From: a bacterium
GTDB lineage: Bacteria > Cyanobacteriota > Sericytochromatia > S15B-MN24 > UBA4093
Direction: 5' to 3'
DNA length: 64,000 nt
NCBI GenBank assembly: GCA_017744355.1
Contig: JAGIBK010000001.1
Span: 62,001 to 126,000 of the forward strand
A program made the position numbers and the translations under genes. The notes below the pieces were generated by a model, which worked only from the letters and a program-made list of their open reading frames with translations, was not told where the DNA came from and searched no databases. Below, in pieces: positions 61,969-64,000 of the stretch. Position 1 is the stretch's first letter, and each line of letters opens with the position of its first letter.

Positions 61969-62127
61969 TTGAATTCAAAAAACTCTCTTGGTACGAGTCA
62001 GCGATCGGGTCGGCGAATCCAGTATCGAATGCGAGGGTCGGGGATGGGTATGGGGTCGCAAGGATGCATGGGGTCACTGCCGCGAAGTGGTTTCCAAGTT
62101 TGAGCGAAACCGGGCGGACGAAGGCAA

Positions 62128-62162
62128 AGACGGCTTGCCTGTAGAAGCCAGGCAGGCCGTCT
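62128..62162 (-). terminator. Hairpin terminator (tRNA-unit type)
   Basis: A 14-bp stem with one G-T pair (62128-62141 with 62149-62162) and loop TAGAAGC, the same loop as at the tRNA-Pro terminator. GAGCGGCGGGA at about 62206-62216 resembles the tRNA 3' end. It is probably another decayed tRNA-plus-terminator unit. Confidence 0.75.
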
Positions 62163-62325
62163 CAGTTGATTTACTCGATGCTTGTGGCATCCTGGATGTC
62201 GTTCTGAGCGGCGGGACGGTCAACCCGAGAGACACCTTGCATGCCACAAGGGCTATCGATTTGGTTAATGAATTGCTTCTAGAGGCTGTACGGAAAGGCT
62301 AGCGGAAGCTGGTCAAAATGGCTGA

Positions 62326-62357
62326 AGTAAGATGGCCCCATATGGGGCCATCTTACT
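62326..62357. repeat. 32-bp perfect palindrome centred on TA
   Basis: Two 16-bp arms meet at CATATG near the left end of the IS. IS630-family elements target TA and end in inverted repeats, so this looks like two abutted IS630 ends around their TA duplication. It could also act as an outward hairpin that blocks read-through transcription. Confidence 0.75.
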
Positions 62358-62361
62358 GTTC

Positions 62362-63629
62362 ATGAAAGCGTACGAGCTCGTCCTGCGTGAACAGATCATC
62401 GCCGCCTACTACGACGAAGGTGGCACGTATAAGGATGTCGCTGATCGCTTCGGCGTGAGCGTTAGCGCCGTGCGAGACTTCCTCCGCCGCTACCGTGAAG
62501 AAGGGGACGTCTCTCCGAAACCTCACGGGGGCGGTCAGCGACCAAAACTCAAGGAATCCGAACGTGAGGTCCTGCGCCAGCTCAGGACGGAAGCCCCCAT
62601 GCTGAGCATTGAGGCCTTGAACGTGAAGTTCCTCGAGGCCACTGGCACGACGATTAGTAGCCAGACCGTGTGGCGGGAGCTCAAGAAGTTGGGGTTCTCG
62701 ACCGCTCCGATTCCTCGCAAGAAACAAAGCGAGCCACGTCCGCCATTCTCAAAGCAATCGAGAACCCACCGATGCAGGCAACGGTCTCCTGCTCCTGGAC
62801 CCGGGCGTGATCAGGCCTATCCCAGTGATCTCACGGATGCGGAGTGGGCGGTGCTCGAACCCTTGATTCCGCAGGCCAAATCGGGCGGACGTCCGGCGGA
62901 ATGGCCGAAACGAGAGATCGTCAACGCGATCCTCTACGTCTTGCGCGCTGGGTGCTCCTGGAGGATGCTGCCGCACGATTTTCCGCCCTACACCACGGTC
63001 TACGACTACTTCCGAGCGTGGCGGGACCAGGGGCTCTGGGAGCGGATCAACGCCGTGCTCGCTCAACGCCTGAGAGTCCTCGCCGGAAAGAACCCCGACC
63101 CCACGGGAGCCGTCGTCGATAGCCAATCGGCGAAGACGACCGAAAAAGGGGGGCCCGGGGTTACGACGGAGCCAAGCAGCTATCTGGCAGGAAGCGTCAC
63201 CTTGCGGTGGACACCACGGGGTTATTGATCAAAGCCCACGTCCATCCCGCCAATCAGAACGACCGTGAAGGCGCTCGGTGTCTGTTGTCTCGTCCAGCTG
63301 AAAGATTGAGGCGGCTCCAGGTGCTCTGGGTGGACCAAGGATACTCGGGTGCGCCATTCGTCACCTGGATGCAAGGCGCGTTCCCAGGCTGCGAGGTCAG
63401 GGTGACGACCCGGCAGCATCCCCATACCTGGATCGGTGCGGATGACGGCAAGGTGGAATTGTCTCGTCCTGATTTCGAGATCCTGCCTCGCCGTTGGGTT
63501 GTGGAGCGCACATTTGCCTGGTTAGGAAGAAACCGAAGGCTCAGCAAGGACTACGAGGGCCTCCCCGAAACCGAGGAGGCCCTCATCTACATGGCCATGG
63601 TCAATCTAATGCTTAGGAGGATCGCCTGA
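62362..63629 (+). CDS. Transposase, IS5-type DDE with IS630-type N-terminus, frameshifted
   Basis: Two overlapping frames. The first (62362-63228) starts with an IS630-like HTH region (KDVADRFGVSVSAVRDFLRRY, KLKESEREVLRQLRTEAP) and runs into the IS5/IS427 start (YPSDLTDAEWAVLEPLIP, RREIVNAILYVLRAGCSWRMLPHDFP, GAVVDSQSAKTTEKGG). The second (63207-63629) continues in the -1 frame with RKRHLAVDTTGLLI, QGYSGAPF and RRWVVERTFAWLGRNRRLSKDYE (the DDE glutamate). The shift falls at A5G6 (63143-63153), a plausible -1 slippage site. Programmed frameshifting occurs in this family, but decay is possible. Confidence 0.82.
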
Positions 63630-63712
63630 GGAGCTTTCCGTACAGCCTCTAGGATGAGTTCCCTTTGGGAAAGAGTGCCTCATTGGGAATTAGAATGTGG
63701 CTCGCCTGTTCG

Positions 63713-64000
63713 TCAGAGGTGTGATCGGACGAGGGCTTCCAACTCATCGATAGATGCGCCAAGGTCTGGCAGCTTGTCGTCATTTCGATAGCGATCCAAA
63801 TCGGCAAGGTGCTTGAGGAGCCCCCGCAAGTGCTTTGTCACCCCGTCTTGGTCAGGATGGGGACAGCACGAACACGTTAGGTGACCATAGTCGTGCCACA
63901 GCCACTGCAACCTTCCGGAGATGTACCAGTCTCGGGAAAGTAGATCTTCGGGGTCAAGTGCAATTGCCAGTTCGAACAGCTCAAGAGCGCTATCCGGGAG
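63713..64000 (-). CDS. Partial gene, hypothetical protein
   Basis: The C-terminal 95 residues of a protein that continues beyond the window. The frame is open to the right edge; the visible chain contains DYGHLTCSCCPHPDQDG with three cysteines and two histidines, and a helical tail (HLRGLLKHLADLDRYRN, then IDELEALVRSHL). I do not recognise it. A TTG at 63910 could start a shorter version, but the open reading upstream (RDWYISGRLQWLWHDYG) makes the longer version likelier. Confidence 0.6.
   Translation of the reverse strand, partial: LPDSALELFELAIALDPEDLLSRDWYISGRLQWLWHDYGHLTCSCCPHPDQDGVTKHLRGLLKHLADLDRYRNDDKLPDLGASIDELEALVRSHL

Larger units (their letters stand above)
62281..63650 (+). mobile_element. 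IS5-family (IS427-like) insertion sequence, chimeric
   Basis: Perfect 17-bp terminal inverted repeats AGAGGCTGTACGGAAAG (62281-62297 and, reversed, 63634-63650). CTAG is present at both outer junctions (62279-62282 and 63649-63652), which fits a YTAR-type 4-bp target duplication. The 1370-bp length exceeds that of IS427 members; the extra length is an IS630-like N-terminal region. A DDE transposase of IS5 type is encoded with a frame shift. Confidence 0.88.

Noticed and set aside
61988..62302. 104-codon frame next to the insertion sequence
   Set aside because: It crosses the terminator hairpin at 62128 and the IS end, and reads as a tRNA remnant region.

Overview
The window is a gene-dense, high-GC bacterial chromosome segment carrying about 65 protein genes, one tRNA and one insertion sequence. 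The octamer GCGATCGC (HIP1) is strikingly frequent: I located 16 copies in the first 16 kb, where base composition would predict well under one. HIP1 abundance is a trait of cyanobacterial lineages. There are no photosynthesis genes, and the content looks heterotrophic (sugar ABC permeases, GH3 beta-glucosidase, many lipoproteins). A non-photosynthetic relative of Cyanobacteria (Sericytochromatia-like) is my best guess, but this is inference.

Layout. 1-5.3 kb: end of a sugar ABC transporter operon, rfbC, a receiver-like protein without its phosphoacceptor, an AlkZ-like DNA glycosylase candidate and a soluble PAS histidine kinase. 5.4-6.8 kb: marR plus a LigB-type extradiol dioxygenase. 6.8-14.3 kb: alpha/beta hydrolase, GH3 enzyme, MBL-fold protein, KimA-like K+ transporter, second PAS kinase. 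14.5-16.3 kb: Zn-macrodomain/SirTM sirtuin pair (reversible ADP-ribosylation). 18.7-21.8 kb: hydratase, tautomerase and carboxylesterase, then a second LigB dioxygenase facing a cupin; both promoters share operator words with the marR promoter. 22.7-25.2 kb: low-complexity lipoproteins and a LysM protein. 25.5-28.6 kb: ArsR/SRPBCC operon with one frameshifted member, a PhnA-like protein, an AAC(6')-like acetyltransferase and a double-HTH TetR. 30.8-33.9 kb: BlaI-M56-TlpA-CcdA redox operon facing a secreted DsrE-like protein. 36.2-39.7 kb: tyrA, aroF, aroH and ilvE. 40-51 kb: mixed housekeeping and resistance genes (FosA-like, nitronate monooxygenase, Na+/H+ antiporter, AlkD-like, MFS). 51-55 kb: UvrA-like ABC protein and an ArsR-SRPBCC-DoxX operon.

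55-62.2 kb is the accessory part. Single genes (methyltransferase, YnfA, SRPBCC, intradiol dioxygenase, TruC, DHFR-like, ArsR/SRPBCC) are separated by copies of one unit: the 3' end of a tRNA-Pro gene followed by a strong hairpin terminator. One complete tRNA-Pro(GGG) lies in the middle. I saw no HIP1 site from about 54.1 kb to the end. 62.3-63.65 kb is an IS5-type element whose transposase has an IS630-like N-terminal region. A partial gene runs off the right edge.

The strongest system-level signal is a probable MarR (MhqR-like) regulon for quinone/catechol detoxification. It links three loci up to 16 kb apart through the words CTACGTAG and TAGTTCGAACTA placed in or next to sigma70-type promoters.
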